Shown here one piece after another: positions 48,805-61,099 of a stretch of 64,000 nucleotides of DNA. Every line of letters begins with the position of its first letter. The first letter of the stretch is position 1. Under the pieces are notes generated by a model that was not told the DNA's origin, ran no database searches, and was given only the letters and a program-made list of their open reading frames with translations. Made by a program: the position numbers and the translations under genes. The stretch is from positions 6,572,001 to 6,636,000 of the forward strand of contig NW_020825288.1 of NCBI RefSeq assembly GCF_003286085.1, in the 5' to 3' direction. Origin of the DNA: Drosophila persimilis (taxonomy: Eukaryota > Arthropoda > Insecta > Diptera > Drosophilidae).

Positions 48805-50107
48805 CTACCACCAGCTCTTAACCTTGTGCAGGACTGTCTTGAAGACGGGCACCTTGACGGGAAACGGCTTGGGGACCTTGATGGGCACGTACTTGATCAC
48901 CTCGTACGGCACATGCTTCTCGACGGGCACGGGTATGTGCTTCTCCACCGGCACACCCACCACCCGCTCCACCGGCACCTTCAGCTCCTTCTCGACGGGC
49001 ACTTGGATGGTCTTGGTGATCGGTATGTGTATGGGCACGGGCTTGCGGACGGGTATGATCACCGCATGGGAAATGGGTATCTTGACGGGCTTCTCCACCG
49101 GCACATGCTGCTTCTTCACATGCTTCACGGGCACATAGTTGATGATGTCCACATGATGCGAGTGCTGGCCGTGTCCCTGACCACCGTGACCGCTTGGCGA
49201 CTCGGCCAAGTAGTTGGAGCTCTGCTCCTGGCCATCTCCGGGATGCTCTTCATAGTCATCGGCTGCCGAACCGCTCGTTGCCGAGGATGCCGAGCCAGAG
49301 GCGGATGTCTCCCCGTGGGGGCTAAAGTAGGTGGAGTGCTGCTGCTCCTGCTGTCGCTGCTGCTGGTAGAGCTCCTCCTGCCGCTGCTGGTAGAGCTCCT
49401 CCTGCTTCTGGTAGTGCGCCTCCTGCTGCTGGTAGTTCGCCTCCTGCTGCTGGTAGTTCGCCTCCTGCTGCTGGTAGTGCGCCTCCTGCTGCTGATAGAC
49501 CTGCTCCTGCTGATGCCCCTCATAGCCGGAATGTGGAAGGAAATTTCCCATTGAAATTTTCTCGTACGCATACGGTTGTTGTTCCTCCGGCGATGATAAT
49601 CCCCATGATCCATAGCCCCCAAACGCGGGCAGGAATCCGCCACCACCACCACCACCCCCACCAGCTGGATAATTGTAAACAGTAGACTGGGGCTGGTGCT
49701 GGTCATGGGCCGTGGCTGCCACAGCCGCCACGGCGGCATCCTCGTTGTGCTCCTCGTAAATCGGTGTCTCCTGCTTGGTGGGCGCCACTGAACCGTAACC
49801 GTTGCTAATGTGTCCCAGGCCCGATAGATTTGTGAGCCCATTAAGCACGGCCGTCAGGCCGCGGCCACCCTGATGGCTGCGACGCTCTCCTGCCCCGTGG
49901 CGGTGCCATCGGTTGTCATACAATGATGCCACATTGTTCCCATAGCTGGCCGGACTCCGGGCCATGGCTGTGGCACCGACAATCGTCAATATGGTGGTGG
50001 CGGCTGCTGCAATGAGCGGAAACTGCTGTTCGAGAACAAAAAACTTAAGAATGTTTAGAGTTCTTTCCCCCTCTCGTCTTGGGACTCACCAAATAAACCT
50101 TTGCCAT
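48805..50107 (-). CDS. Secreted cuticle/matrix-like protein with C-terminal VPV repeats (gene B), two exons
   Basis: Read as two exons on the minus strand: exon 1 is 50107-50090 (six codons, MAKVYL) and exon 2 is 50025-48805. The product is 412 aa. Joining the exons creates a signal peptide (MAKVYLQFPLIAAAATTILT, then IVGATAMA; cleavage about residue 28). Without exon 1 the frame has no ATG before the hydrophobic core, which supports this model. The mature protein has a G9 run (128-136), PYAYEKISMGNF (157-168), tandem YQQQEA(H/N) heptads (about 183-226), a Ser/Gly/His-rich linker, and a C-terminal domain (about 300-409) of VPV and PVEK units ending PVKVPVFKTVLHKVKSWW. The C-terminus closely parallels gene A (PVKVPVVRTVVHK), so the genes are paralogs in convergent orientation about 12 kb apart. 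A role in cuticle or apical matrix is inferred from architecture; no enzymatic motif is present. The exact D. melanogaster counterpart is not recognised. Confidence 0.85.
50026..50089 (-). other. 64-nt GT-AG intron of VPV gene B with a NAGNAG acceptor
   Basis: On the minus strand the donor is GTGAGT (50089-50084) and the acceptor context is CGAACAGCAG/TTT. The length is typical of short Drosophila introns. Two in-frame acceptors three bases apart would give a protein with or without Gln7, just before the signal-peptide core. Confidence 0.8.
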
Positions 50108-50193
50108 TTCAGAGGGGGGTCTTGGAGCTTCCTGGACGACTGCTCGACTGCAGCACTGGTGGCAATGTGGCTATGTTGGGTCGCTTGCCGCGT

Positions 50194-50200
50194 TTTTATA
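50194..50200 (-). promoter_or_regulatory. TATA box of VPV gene B
   Basis: TATAAAA on the minus strand (TTTTATA on plus) lies 87-93 nt upstream of the ATG. It predicts a start near 50165-50170 and a leader of about 60 nt, matching the promoter type of paralog gene A. Confidence 0.65.
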
Positions 50201-50869
50201 TGGCCAATAGGACAATGGCCAGGCTAGACCCGGCTCCAGCTCCAGCTCCAAAAAAAAGTGAGTGTCTGACCTCTCACTCTCTACCTGTCTCTGTCCCGCT
50301 CTCCCTCTCTTATTTTTGCATTTATGAATTAAGTTACGCGATCAATCCAACAGGAAAATGTTATGGGGGAAAAACCGGCTGCACAATAAAGTTCAAAGTC
50401 ATTTTCCATGACCAACAACAGCCAACAGCCCCCAAGTACCCAAGGAATTGGTTTGTGCCTGCCACGCGCCTCCATCTGTGGCAGCTTCATTATGATTTCG
50501 CCACGATCACGATCGCCGGCCTGTGCTTCGTTTAGCGTTCCGTTGCGGCCTTCACAACACAAATAAACAGCCAGCCTGGAAGTCCGAGTGCCGTCGAGTG
50601 CTCCAGGTCTCGTCCGCCTCTTTGAGTGGCGTTCAGTCGAGTGTTCCCGGCTGTCCAGCCTCATCAGTGTCTCCCAATCGAGTGGAGTGGAGTGGAGTTT
50701 TTCTTATTTGTGGCAAGTGGTCCAACCGCTTTCGAGCCCACTCAGAGCAGGCTGGCGGACAGAAGCTGGCTGCTAGAACTGGACGTCCACAGGCCTACCT
50801 GGGACTTTAGGTTCCCCCAATGGAATAGGAGACCCTCAAAGACGATCGCCAGAGAAAAATGGTCTGAAA
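50201..50869. other. Upstream region of VPV gene B, no further gene recognised
   Basis: Contains GGCTCCAGCTCCAGCTCC, a CT-rich stretch (50268-50312) and GAGTGGAGTGGAGTGGAG near 50680-50698. It could hold control elements; none can be specified. Confidence 0.4.
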
Positions 50870-51850
50870 TTTTCATATTTGCGAGGGATTTTTTTTTTGT
50901 AATTTCTTTTATTTTTATCGAAACGGAAATTTTTATTTAGAATAAAAAACACAAAAGATCTGAATATACCAATACACTAAGAAAAATCTTCCCATCTTCA
51001 CAAAAATATGAATTTTTTTTTGCGAGCCAAAAATTATTATTTTGAATAATAATTAATAATAACTCTTACAAATAAATATTATCTTTTTTCGGTGATAATA
51101 ATTATTTTTTTTTGTATTATTGTATTCTTAAAGCTTAAAAATAATATTTATTGTGTGATTTTTAATAAAAAATTTTTTGTTTTTAAAATTTTGAATTATA
51201 TTTCTTAAAAATTTCAAAGCGAGTCCAGGCTTTGAGTTTGGAAATGAATATTATTTTTTTTAATTATTTTAAAATATATATTTTATTAAAAAAAAATTAC
51301 TTTCATATTTAGATTAAATATATTTTTTTATATTTGAATTGAATACTTTCATGTTTTGATTAAATATATTTTCCATAAATTGTATGTTGAATTCAATTAT
51401 TTATTATTTTTTTTTATTATTTATTATATTATTATCGTATTATATAATATATATTATCTATTTATTTTATATTGTATTTTTATTATATTATATTTTAATT
51501 CTATTTATTTTTAAGTGTTTTATATTTAGTCTAAATACGGACCATATTCAAAAGACGTTTATATTTTATAATGTTATAATTAAATTGATATTAAAATATT
51601 TTCATATTAAGTTGGTGTTTAATAATATTTGATATATTTAATTTGATAATATGAAAATATTTTCATATTTAGATATACCTTTTCCATATTTATTTAACTC
51701 TGTATATTTTGCAAAAACTTAAAATTATATATATTTTTTTTTTAATTTTTTTTTTTTATTAAATATTCTATTATAAGATTCATTTCCAAACCAAGAATAT
51801 TTTTTTTTAAATTAATTAAATTTCGGTGTACATATATCTTTGTATTAGGC
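50870..51850. repeat. AT-rich block related to family R2
   Basis: TTTCATATTTAGATTAAATAT and AAAATATTTTCATATT strings, plus an AAATACGGACC...CAAAAGACG motif at 51533, match elements at 34.1-34.9 kb. Extremely A/T-rich; no gene. Confidence 0.55.
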
Positions 51851-53739
51851 CCCTTTTCTCTCAGTGCAGGGCATAGATTCAATCACTTTTCTCTTGGCGA
51901 CTGAGCAAAGCTGGCATCTGTGTGACTCCGATTGCACTCCTTTTTTTTCTGGCGTTTTTCCATCGAACCTTAAACTTTTTCATTTTCCATTTTCCATTGT
52001 CTCTGAAGCCTGGGCCCCTGCCTTCCTCCCCGAGACCCTCCAACAAAAAAAAAGGTTAGTTTTAATTGTTTAAACAACTTGTCTATTTTTTTTTTGTGTT
52101 TTTTTTTGTTGGATCCATTGTTCGCCTTTGACTGCTCTCCTTTTTTGGGGCGTGGCACGGTGGGGGGGGCAAAAGTGAACGCCTTTTAAGTGCACCTGCA
52201 GACATGATGCTGCTGATTATATTTTTCTTGGCAAGCGTAACAGCTCGTTAGTATTTTCAAGTGATTTTCATTTAGGAAAATCCAAGTGGAAAGTCCAGCA
52301 AAGAAAACGAAGGCCAAGATGAAGGCCCAGACCGAGACCCAGGCCCAGGCCCAGGAAGGAAGTCTACTGGAGACTGGGTACTGGGTACTGGGGCACTGAT
52401 TTGAAAGGAAACAAACATTTTGCTGGCCAGAGAGAGAGAGAGAGGCGGGCAGTCACTTTTTCCTGGCTCTGGTTTTAGCCCGTCTCCCCGCCTGGCTATT
52501 ATTTTTTTTTTGAAATTTACGCTTACTTTATTTCAATTGCAATTACATGATGCCATTTCTCCGGTGGTGATGCAACGGCCAAGAGTCGGAGAGAGTGGCA
52601 TGCCACTCGATGCCATAGAACACGTTTCAATCGCTTTTTAAATACTGGATTTTTTTTTTTGTTCCATTTTTTATATACATATTTTTTATTTGTTTTTTAT
52701 TTTGTTTGTGGCACAGTTGCAGTTGCATATTCAGATATAGAAGAGAGCTACAAATAAATATTCAGATAGAGATACAGATACAGATACAAATACAGATACA
52801 GATACATCTGCATCTGATGCAAATGCATCAGAAAATAAATAAAAATATTTCATATTTTTGCTGGCAGCTCCCATGCCCCCCTCCCCCCCACCCCCCCTCT
52901 GCCCCTCTGCCACCTTTTAAAAACTGTTTCAAATGCCGTGTAATATTTTGAGAGCCCGTATATATATATTTTTGTTTTATTGAAATGCACAATCGAATGT
53001 GCGGATACTCCCTGACCCCCCCTTGCCCCCCTGCTCCCCTGCCGCCCCCTGCCCCGCCCCATAAATATGTGTGTTTACATTTGCATTGTGCACAATTTTA
53101 TTATTGATTATTAAAACTTTTGCGGGAGTTTTGAAACAAAGGCCATGCAAATCTCTCTCTCTCTCTCTCTGTTCAAGTGAAAGTCCTAAAACAAAATGCC
53201 GGGGCGGGGGAATTGGGAAATAGAAAAGCCCATGACATGGAGGGGGGGAGAAGGCGGTGGGGGTACATGGAGTTTGGATCCTCCAAAACGCTGACTTTGA
53301 TAAATGACGAGCAGCAGACACCCCTGCCACCCCTTCGCCACCCCCCTGCCATGCACGTGGGTGAAGGGGAGGAGCCCTGCCATGCAGGGGAGAAGGCGTG
53401 GACTCTCCCATACAAATACGTGCATTTGTTGGCATTTATTTTCGGGTTTATTGCATCTATCCCCCCCCCCCTCGCAATGCAATATTATACAAAATATTAT
53501 ACAATAACTAAATACCACAAAAGGCAGCTCATATTACAATTTTTGTATTTATTTTATACTTTTTATCCATGCCAGAGTAAAGCATTGTTAGGTTTTTTTA
53601 TTTCCAAACATTTCAGAGAAAACAATAAATGTTTCATGTCTCTAAAACGGAGTCGGAACGAACGGATGGTCTGGCTGTTTCTTAAACTATTCAAATCTTA
53701 TCTAAAACTATTTAAAATTGTAGCCAAAAGTAGCTGAAA
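51851..53739. other. Intergenic DNA, no gene recognised
   Basis: Contains GATACA hexamers (52763-52805), CCCAGGCCCAGGCCCAGG near 52337-52354, C-runs near 52875-52905 and 53018-53060, and a (CT)n run at 53154-53170. Confidence 0.5.
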
Positions 53740-54440
53740 ATTTGGATTTTTATTGTGAGAAAATTCTGCCATAAAAACGTTTCACTTTTAAAGGAAATTC
53801 AATATTTTCAAGCCAAAAACTAGCGTTTATATTTGTCTTTCTTTCATTTTGATCAAGAATGCAAAGAATTGAAATAATTGTTGGGCCATGAAGCTATTTG
53901 ATGGCTATGATATGATATGATGATATGACATGATATGATATTTGAAGCTTTGCTATCTATTTATTTAAAATGTGACGATTAACCGGTTTTATATACGTAC
54001 GTACAGTGGCTCAAGGCCTAAATGAACCCGAGCACCTTTCACCTTTCACACTTAAAAGTGCTATAACTTCCAAATCATCTAATCTACAACTAAAAATTAA
54101 ATGTATACTGATAGATACATATATATAGATATATAGATAGATATATATATATACATATAGATTTAACTTTAATCTAAACCAACCTCATATATTTTTCAAC
54201 ATTTTTGTAAACAAAAATACAGTCATTTTTCATTCCACAGCTTATATGAACCGAATTTCTTAAAAATCCTTTTTTTTTGTATTTATTTTATTTTTAAACT
54301 AAAAATTTTAGTTTTTTTTAAACCCTTTACAACCTATTCTGAATCGAGTCGACCGATTTTCCTGTGATTTATCACGTAATTTTCCCCCACTCCTCTGAAA
54401 GTGCTGTTTTTAAGAAATTTTTTACGTTTTCAGCCAAAAA
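53740..54440. other. AT-rich intergenic block with small tandems
   Basis: A TATGATATGATGATATGA tract is at 53907-53941 and an (ATAG/ATAT)n tract at 54110-54160. No coding signal. Confidence 0.6.
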
Positions 54441-56175
54441 CTCTCAATTTCTTTTACATATATCCATATGTACATATGTATGTGTGAGTATATATTCCTG
54501 ATCAGCATTCTGTCTATCTGTTCCTTGCCTGGCGAGGGGAAGCGAGATAGCAATATACACACATTCTGCCTGGGTAGCGGGTATTACGACGTTCCTGTTC
54601 GTTTCTGGTTGTTGTGTTTGTTGTCCTTGTCCGACAAGTCCTTGAGCGACCAAAGAGATTGGAGATTCCAACAAACACTCAATAGGAATGGAAGCCACTA
54701 TATCATTGAGCACTCTTTGGGCTGCGGAGGAGCTGCGATCGATAATCCTCTTGGATTCCTGGTAGCCCTCTTCAGTGCTTCAAAACAGGAATGGAGGCCC
54801 TCCAAAAGGCTCTCGAATGGTGACTAAATGCTTGAATGACACCCGAATGTTGACGCTTTTTCCAGCCCTATGTCTATGTCTGCAGGGCTGCTCCCACCAT
54901 CATCTCCCAATGGAGTCTCTAATCCCCCCAAAAACCCTTTGCTGCTGTGCCACATGGGGTATACTTAAAGGAAATTAGCTCCACCGCTAAATGTGCCTTC
55001 GGAGACCTCGACGACCGGGGGGGAAAGAGAGTGATAGAGAGAGAGAGAGAGAGCGAGGGAGAGAGAGCTGAAACTACAAAATTAACTATTACATGTTAAG
55101 TGCCATAATTTGTATAAGCTGCCACATGCCACATGCCACAGTGTGTGTGTGTGTGTGTAGCAAACGCACCCATGTCCATAGTGTGTATCCGCATTATTAA
55201 AAATGAAAAACCAACTCCTGTCCCTGTCTCTGCCCCTGCCCCATGGCGTGTCCCCTGAGTGCCTGCGTCTGGGTCGGGGGGCGGGGGGGCAGGGGGGTTC
55301 GTTCTATGCCACTAACTAATTAAGATAAGTGTGTCTGATTTTCATATTAATGGGGCACAAACGCAACCCATTGTGGCGCTCTTATCTTAAATGTTTGGGG
55401 CAAAAGCAAAAGGCAAGCCCCACTGCTTCTTCTTTTCACGAATCAGATTTTTGTGCCCCCCAGTCGAAAAAAAAAACAAAAACATGAAAGAGCCAGCAGC
55501 GTGTCGGTTTGTGGGGGCATGGAGGAGGAGTGGGGGCGGGGGGGCTCCTGTAACGGACGTGGCTTACATGAGCATGTGTTTTTAAGCCTCGTTGGGCACC
55601 AAACAATTAATATTGCCCACAGAAACCAGCAGGCCGCTCCACAGAGGCCCCTCTGCCGCCCCTCTACAGCAGGGGGTGGCGGATGGCGGGCGGTGGCTAA
55701 GCACAAATCAGCCTCCTGTGAAATGTGAAGCATAAAAGCGCGCACTGGCATCAACAGCAACAACCGGAAACGGAAGCGCACAACTCTTTGCGCGAATTAA
55801 TCACACAGCCACTACAACAGCCAGGAACAGGAACAGGAACAGGCGGGAAAGGGTTGCAAGGGGGGCGGGGAGGGGGGCAAAGAGCAACTCCAAAACAGGG
55901 GCCAAGAACATAAGTAAGAACCAGCGGCGGGACAACATGAACATGGACACGCATATAAAATGGAGTCCTTCAAGGGAGGGGGGGTGGAGTGGGGGGTGTG
56001 GAGAGTGGAGAGTGGAGTGGGGGGTTCTTATAGCTCATATTCCATTTCATGAGGCACAGCAGAAGAGAAGGGGTACAGTGGAGACAAGCTAAGAAGGAGA
56101 ATTGGGGCTGAAACGAGGCATAATTCGATGCGTATCTGAAGGTAAGTATCTTTGGAATGTATCTTTGGAACTTTT
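54441..56175. other. Intergenic DNA, no gene recognised
   Basis: Contains (GA)n at 55030-55070, (GT)n at 55142-55160, GGAACAGGAACAGGAACAGG at 55824-55843, and G-runs at 55276-55300 and 55976-56023. Confidence 0.5.
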
Positions 56176-57021
56176 TATATCTAGTATGTAGTATCTAGTA
56201 TATTTAGTATCTAGTATCTAGTAACTAGTATCTAGCATCTAGAATGTTTTATTTAGTATCTAATATTTAGTATGTAGTATATACTATCTAGTATCTGGTA
56301 TCTAGTAACTAGTAACTAGTATCTAGTATCTAGTATCTAGCATATAGTAGTTAGTATCTAGTAACTAGTATCTGGTATCTAGTATCTAGTATCTGGTATC
56401 TAGCATCTAGTATCTAGTAACTAGTATCTAGTATCCAGTATCTAGTATCTGGTAGTTAGTATCTGGTATCTAGTATCTAGCATCTAGTATCTAGTTACTA
56501 GTATCTAGTATCTGGTAGCTAGTATCTAGTAGTTAGTATCTGGTACCTTGTATCTAGTATCTAGTAACTAGTATCTGGTATCTAGTATCTAGTATTTAGT
56601 ATCTAGTAGCTAGTATCTGGTATCTAGTATCTAGTAGTTAGTATCTAGTATCTGGTATCTGGTATCTAGTATCTAGTATCTGGTATCTGGAATCTAGTAT
56701 CTAGTATCTAGTATCTGGTATCTGGTATCTAGTATCTAGTATCTGGTATCTGGTATCTGGTATCTAGTATCTAGTATCTGGTATCTGGTATCTAGTATCT
56801 AGTATCTAGTATCCAGTATCTAGTATCTAGCATCTAGTATCTAGTAACTAGTATCTAGTTTCTAGTATCTAGTAGCTAGTATCAGTAACTAGTGTCTGGT
56901 ATTTAGTATCTAGTAACTAGTATCTAGTATCTAGTACCTAGCATCTAGTATCTAGAATTTAGTATCTAGTAACTAGTATCTAGTATTTAGTATCTAGTAT
57001 CTAGTTTCTAGTATATAGTAA
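56176..57021. repeat. TATCTAG heptamer array
   Basis: About 120 in-register heptamers, TATCTAG with variants TATCTGG, TAACTAG, TAGTTAG and CATCTAG, spanning roughly 845 bp with few register breaks. Patches of TATCTGG pairs suggest local higher-order amplification (56640-56800). Confidence 0.93.
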
Positions 57022-57185
57022 CCATCTATGAATCTATCTATCCATATATCTATCTATCTTTGAATCGATCTATCTATCCATATATCTTTTTATCTATCCA
57101 TATATCTATTTATCTGTCCATAAATGTATCTATATATCTATCTATCTATCCATACAATCTTTTTATATATCTATCCATCTATGAA
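57022..57185. repeat. ATCT tetranucleotide tract
   Basis: A degenerate (ATCT)n/(ATCC)n stretch directly continues the heptamer array. The isoleucine/tyrosine-rich frame through it is repeat-derived. Confidence 0.85.
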
Positions 57186-57978
57186 TCCTTGTATCCTTGT
57201 ATCCTTGACCCGCCTCATCGATTAACCTTTCAAATCAAATCTGCCTGGAAAAGGTATTCCCCTGGGTGGCGGTACTCACTGTGGCACAGTTCGAGTGCGG
57301 TCACTAAACTTATCCGCACACACCCTCCGACCCCGCCCCCTATCACCACTCCCCTACTCCCCTCTTGCCCCTCCCCCACCCCACCCTGGTGCATGGAGCT
57401 AATTAAATATGCGTGCTTTGCCTCAATGCCCCGTCCGCACTGGGGCCTTGCGTGCCCCACGGCGTGGCTCAGACCGTACCCACCACCACCCCACCACCCC
57501 CCCACCCCCCCACCACCACCACCTGTGTCCCGTACGGACGTTTTATGGCCGAGTAGCGCCTATTCCGAGGGGGGAGGGGGGGCGGCCATACATATTTGTT
57601 AATCATTTTACGTGCGCCTGTCACGCCCCCACCGACGCGGGGTTTATTGTTTTTTAAAACGTGGGCGTGGCCGGTCGGAGGTCGGGCGGAGGGGAATTTA
57701 ACGAGCGGCGGCTGCGACGAGCCCGGGCCGCTTTTTGTGATGTAAATTAAATAAACATGATTTTTATATGATTTTCGCAGTGAATGCATTGCTCGCCCTC
57801 CGCCCTCCGCTCCCCACTCCTCCGCCACGTCCTTGAGCAAGTGTCCTGTCGTGCCAGTTGCTTCGGGTGTCAATTTTATGGGCCGTCAGTCATTTGGCCA
57901 AAAAAAAAACACACACTGAGCCAGAGCAACGCCTTCCTTCGAGTGTAATTTAATTGAATAATTAAAATTTTTATTGCC

Positions 57979-58012
<34 letters not shown>

Positions 58013-58600
58013 CTCCTCTCTCTCTGAGAGAGAGTGAATATGCAAAGCGTGTCATTTTAATTTACGAGCATGACGTTCGGCAACAGCCAGATAATAAACA
58101 CGCTCGCCATTAAGTACACGTCGAGGGTGTAGGGGGTGGGGGGTGGGGGAGGGGCTGCATCCAATGCCGCCTTGACATCCCATCACGCAAACACCAAAGT
58201 TCAGCCGCACTTTACGGTAAAACTGCCAATTATTGTGCTCAAGGAATGATGATAATTCCAGTCATATAACTCTTAGAGCACACTTTATGCACAATTCTTT
58301 TGCAGGAATCGAAACAGTAGCCCCGCAGGCTTTTCCAAGAAACCCCTAGAAGACTGAGAGAACAGGGTGGGCGTCAATCAAGCCCGAGGCGAAATATTTC
58401 CCACGAAAAGCCTCCAGATCTGTTTCAATGCCATCCTCCTGCCCCGAGTCCACCCCACCCTGTCGCCCTGTCGCTGTGATTTCAAAGCTTTCTTCGCGTC
58501 TTCCAGCTGGTCGCACTTTGTTGGAACGTAACTAATTTCGATGAGAGCCGAGCCGTGTGGATCGTGAGAACACCGAACGAGAGGGAAACAGAGAGCGAAA
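57186..58600. other. Intergenic DNA, no gene recognised
   Basis: Contains C-rich tracts (57345-57385, 57482-57525), (GT)n at 57982-58010, a (CT)/(GA) pair at 58013-58034, and GGGGTGGGGGGTGGGGGAGG at 58134-58153. Confidence 0.5.
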
Positions 58601-59375
58601 CCGAGAGCAAGCGGGAGCTATTAACAGTCCAAGAGCGGGAGCTGCTAGCAGTGCGCTGTTAATAAATAGAGGACGTCGCTAACAGTGCGCTATTAAGATA
58701 TAGAGGGAGCTGCTAACAGTGCGCTGTTAAGAAATAGAGGGAGCTGCTAACAGTGCGCTGTTCAGAAATAGAGGGACCTGCTAACACTGCGCTGTTAAGA
58801 TATAGAGGGAGCTGCTAGCAGTGCGCTGCTAATAAGATCGAAAGCTGTTAACAGTCGCTATCAACGATATCGAAAGCTGTTTATCGTCGCTGTCAACGAT
58901 AGCAGAAGCTGCCAACAGTTCGTTGCTAAAAAGAGCAGGAGCTGATAACAGTACGCTGTTAACAAGATCGGGAGCTGCTAAAAAGAGCGTGAGCTGCTAA
59001 CGGCAGCTGATAAAAGTCCGCTGTTAAGAAGAACGTGAGCTGCCAACGAAAACGTAAGCTGCTAAGAGCCCGCTGTTGACAAGATCGGGAGCTGTTAACA
59101 GTCGCTGTCAACGATAGTGGAGGTTATTAGCACGAGCGGCAGCTGCTAACAGAGCGCTGTTAAGAAGGGCCTGAGCTGCTAACATTGTGATGTTAAGAAA
59201 GAGCGGGAGCTGCTATCAGTGTCCGTTAACAGGAACGGAAGCTGCTAATAGTCATAACTTTCGCTGTTAACAAGAGCAGAGGCTGGTAACATTTCGCTGT
59301 TAACAAGAGCAGAGGCTGGTAACAGTGCGCTGTTCAAGCGTCAACAGGCCCTCTGGAGTGCTAACAGCTCTCTGT
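58601..59375 (+). repeat. Array of about 35-bp units with TAACAGTGCGCTGTTA hairpins
   Basis: About 20 units of the type GAGCTGCTAACAGTGCGCTG, then TTAAGAAATAGAGG. The left part (58650-58840) is the most regular and the right part is diverged. TAACAG and CTGTTA arms flank TGCG, giving a short inverted repeat in most units. Confidence 0.88.
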
Positions 59376-61099
59376 GGCCACGGAAGAGCTGCTGTACATA
59401 CGGATACTGCTGTCTCCAAAAATATAAAGAGAACTGTCCCCAATAATGATCGTCAATAAATCAAACTCCTGATTCCCGTAGAATTCGGTGAAAAAAGGCA
59501 CCTCTTGAGGATTTTAATGGAATTTTATCTTTGGTGGCGGCGAGGAGTGTATTTTGGGTAAGATTCCTTTGCAGGTAAAATTTTAAGCTATAAAATACAC
59601 AAAATAAGACACACATACATACTATATTTATGTGCCCCAGCTATGGTCTCATATTAAACAATTTCCTTGGAAATTCCACCTATTTACAACCCGTTTTTGT
59701 GACGAACATTAAAGCCAAGAACAATGTCCTTTAGAGTGCCATTTTTGTGGGCCGGGTTAACAGCCAAACTCCCACTAAGTGTCCCCCCCTCTCCGAACCA
59801 CCCCTGAAGTGGAGCTGATTATGTCTCCTGCAGGTCCTGCTGGGAGCGGAGTTCCTGGAAAATGCGAGCAACTAATTTAAAATGTAGTCGGCGGGGAGTC
59901 GTCGCTATTTATGGCCATTACCAGGAGGCATTCAACGCAGTCGTTAACTGTTTGCCTGAATGCATAAATTAGCAATTGATTTTTGCTGCATTAAATATTA
60001 AACATGCAGTGCCGAGGGGGGGGGGGACCCCTCCGACCCTCAAAGGGGGAGATAAAACGCTACAACTTTGGAGCAACCCTAAAAGAAAGTTGCAGCCCCT
60101 CCGACGTCCCCCTCAGAGCCACTTAAGCCAAGCAGTACGTACAATTTTTTATTGCCACAATGTGAGGGGGGGGGGGGCTGGGGTAATATCTATAAACGTA
60201 ATTGGATATGTGGTTGCAGAGCTGGACTCGAGGGCGCTCTTCAGACACGTCTCTCTCTCTCTCTCTTGCCAAAGAATGGCGTTTGGGCCATAAAAAGTTT
60301 CTATGAAAATTTGGCTAAACGCGCGGCCAGAAATTAGGCAATCAATTCCCCAATTACCAGCGATGAGAGCACATGTTATGTGATAAGTGGAGACGCCCCT
60401 CCACACCACCCCCCGCCCCCCCAGAGTGTATCTTGTATCTGCCGCCTGTGGGGGTGGCCGCCTGTCAAACTTTCGACAACAGCTGCTGTTACGCTTGCCC
60501 CCCCCCCCCCTTCCCCCTCCCCCCTCCTGCTCAAAACTTTTTGGTAAATTTCCTGCGTTAAGCCTTTTGACAGCTGCACAAATTTCAAGTATTTTTCCTT
60601 AATTTTTTCCAATAAATTTTTGCTCTTTTGGTTTTTTTTTGCGGTGAAAAACTTGAAAGTAGGAAATGGTTTTTTCACTCTCCACAAAACTTTGGTTTAA
60701 TGCTGGAGCATTTTATGTACAACCTGGTAGCAACAACTATTTTGCACTTAGTCGCAGTTGAAGCATAAAATTGATTTTTAATTGAAAATTGTTTGCATAT
60801 TTTGCATTGGTCCGTCCGGCCACCAGACAGCCCGCCCACCCTGATGAAAGTGAGCCTCAGCACGTGAGAATTTACCCCAAAAATGGTCCAAAATTTAACA
60901 GGAAAAACGCCTCGACTAGGGAGATACCTGTAGGGTCTTCCTGGACCCCCTCCGAGCTGCCTTGCGCTTTTGTTTTAGTGGAAAATAGACCTCAGGCTCT
61001 GGTATTTCTCTGGGCCTCCATATTTCCGTTTGATATCCGATATTTCGTTTGTTTTCCACTGCCCGCTTCCACTTGCTCACAAGTTTCCATGGAAAGCCA
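59376..61099. other. Intergenic DNA, no gene recognised
   Basis: G runs at 60016-60026 and 60166-60177, a C run at 60500-60511, and a CT run at 60251-60267. No exon is recognised. Confidence 0.5.

Noticed and set aside
48824-49554. Long plus-strand frames (Leu/His/Gly and Thr-rich) opposite gene B
   Set aside because: They are antisense shadows of the CAG-rich and VPV-coding sequence of gene B.
57060-57602. 180-codon frame rich in Ile, Tyr and Pro
   Set aside because: It is composed of the ATCT tetranucleotide tract and C-rich DNA.
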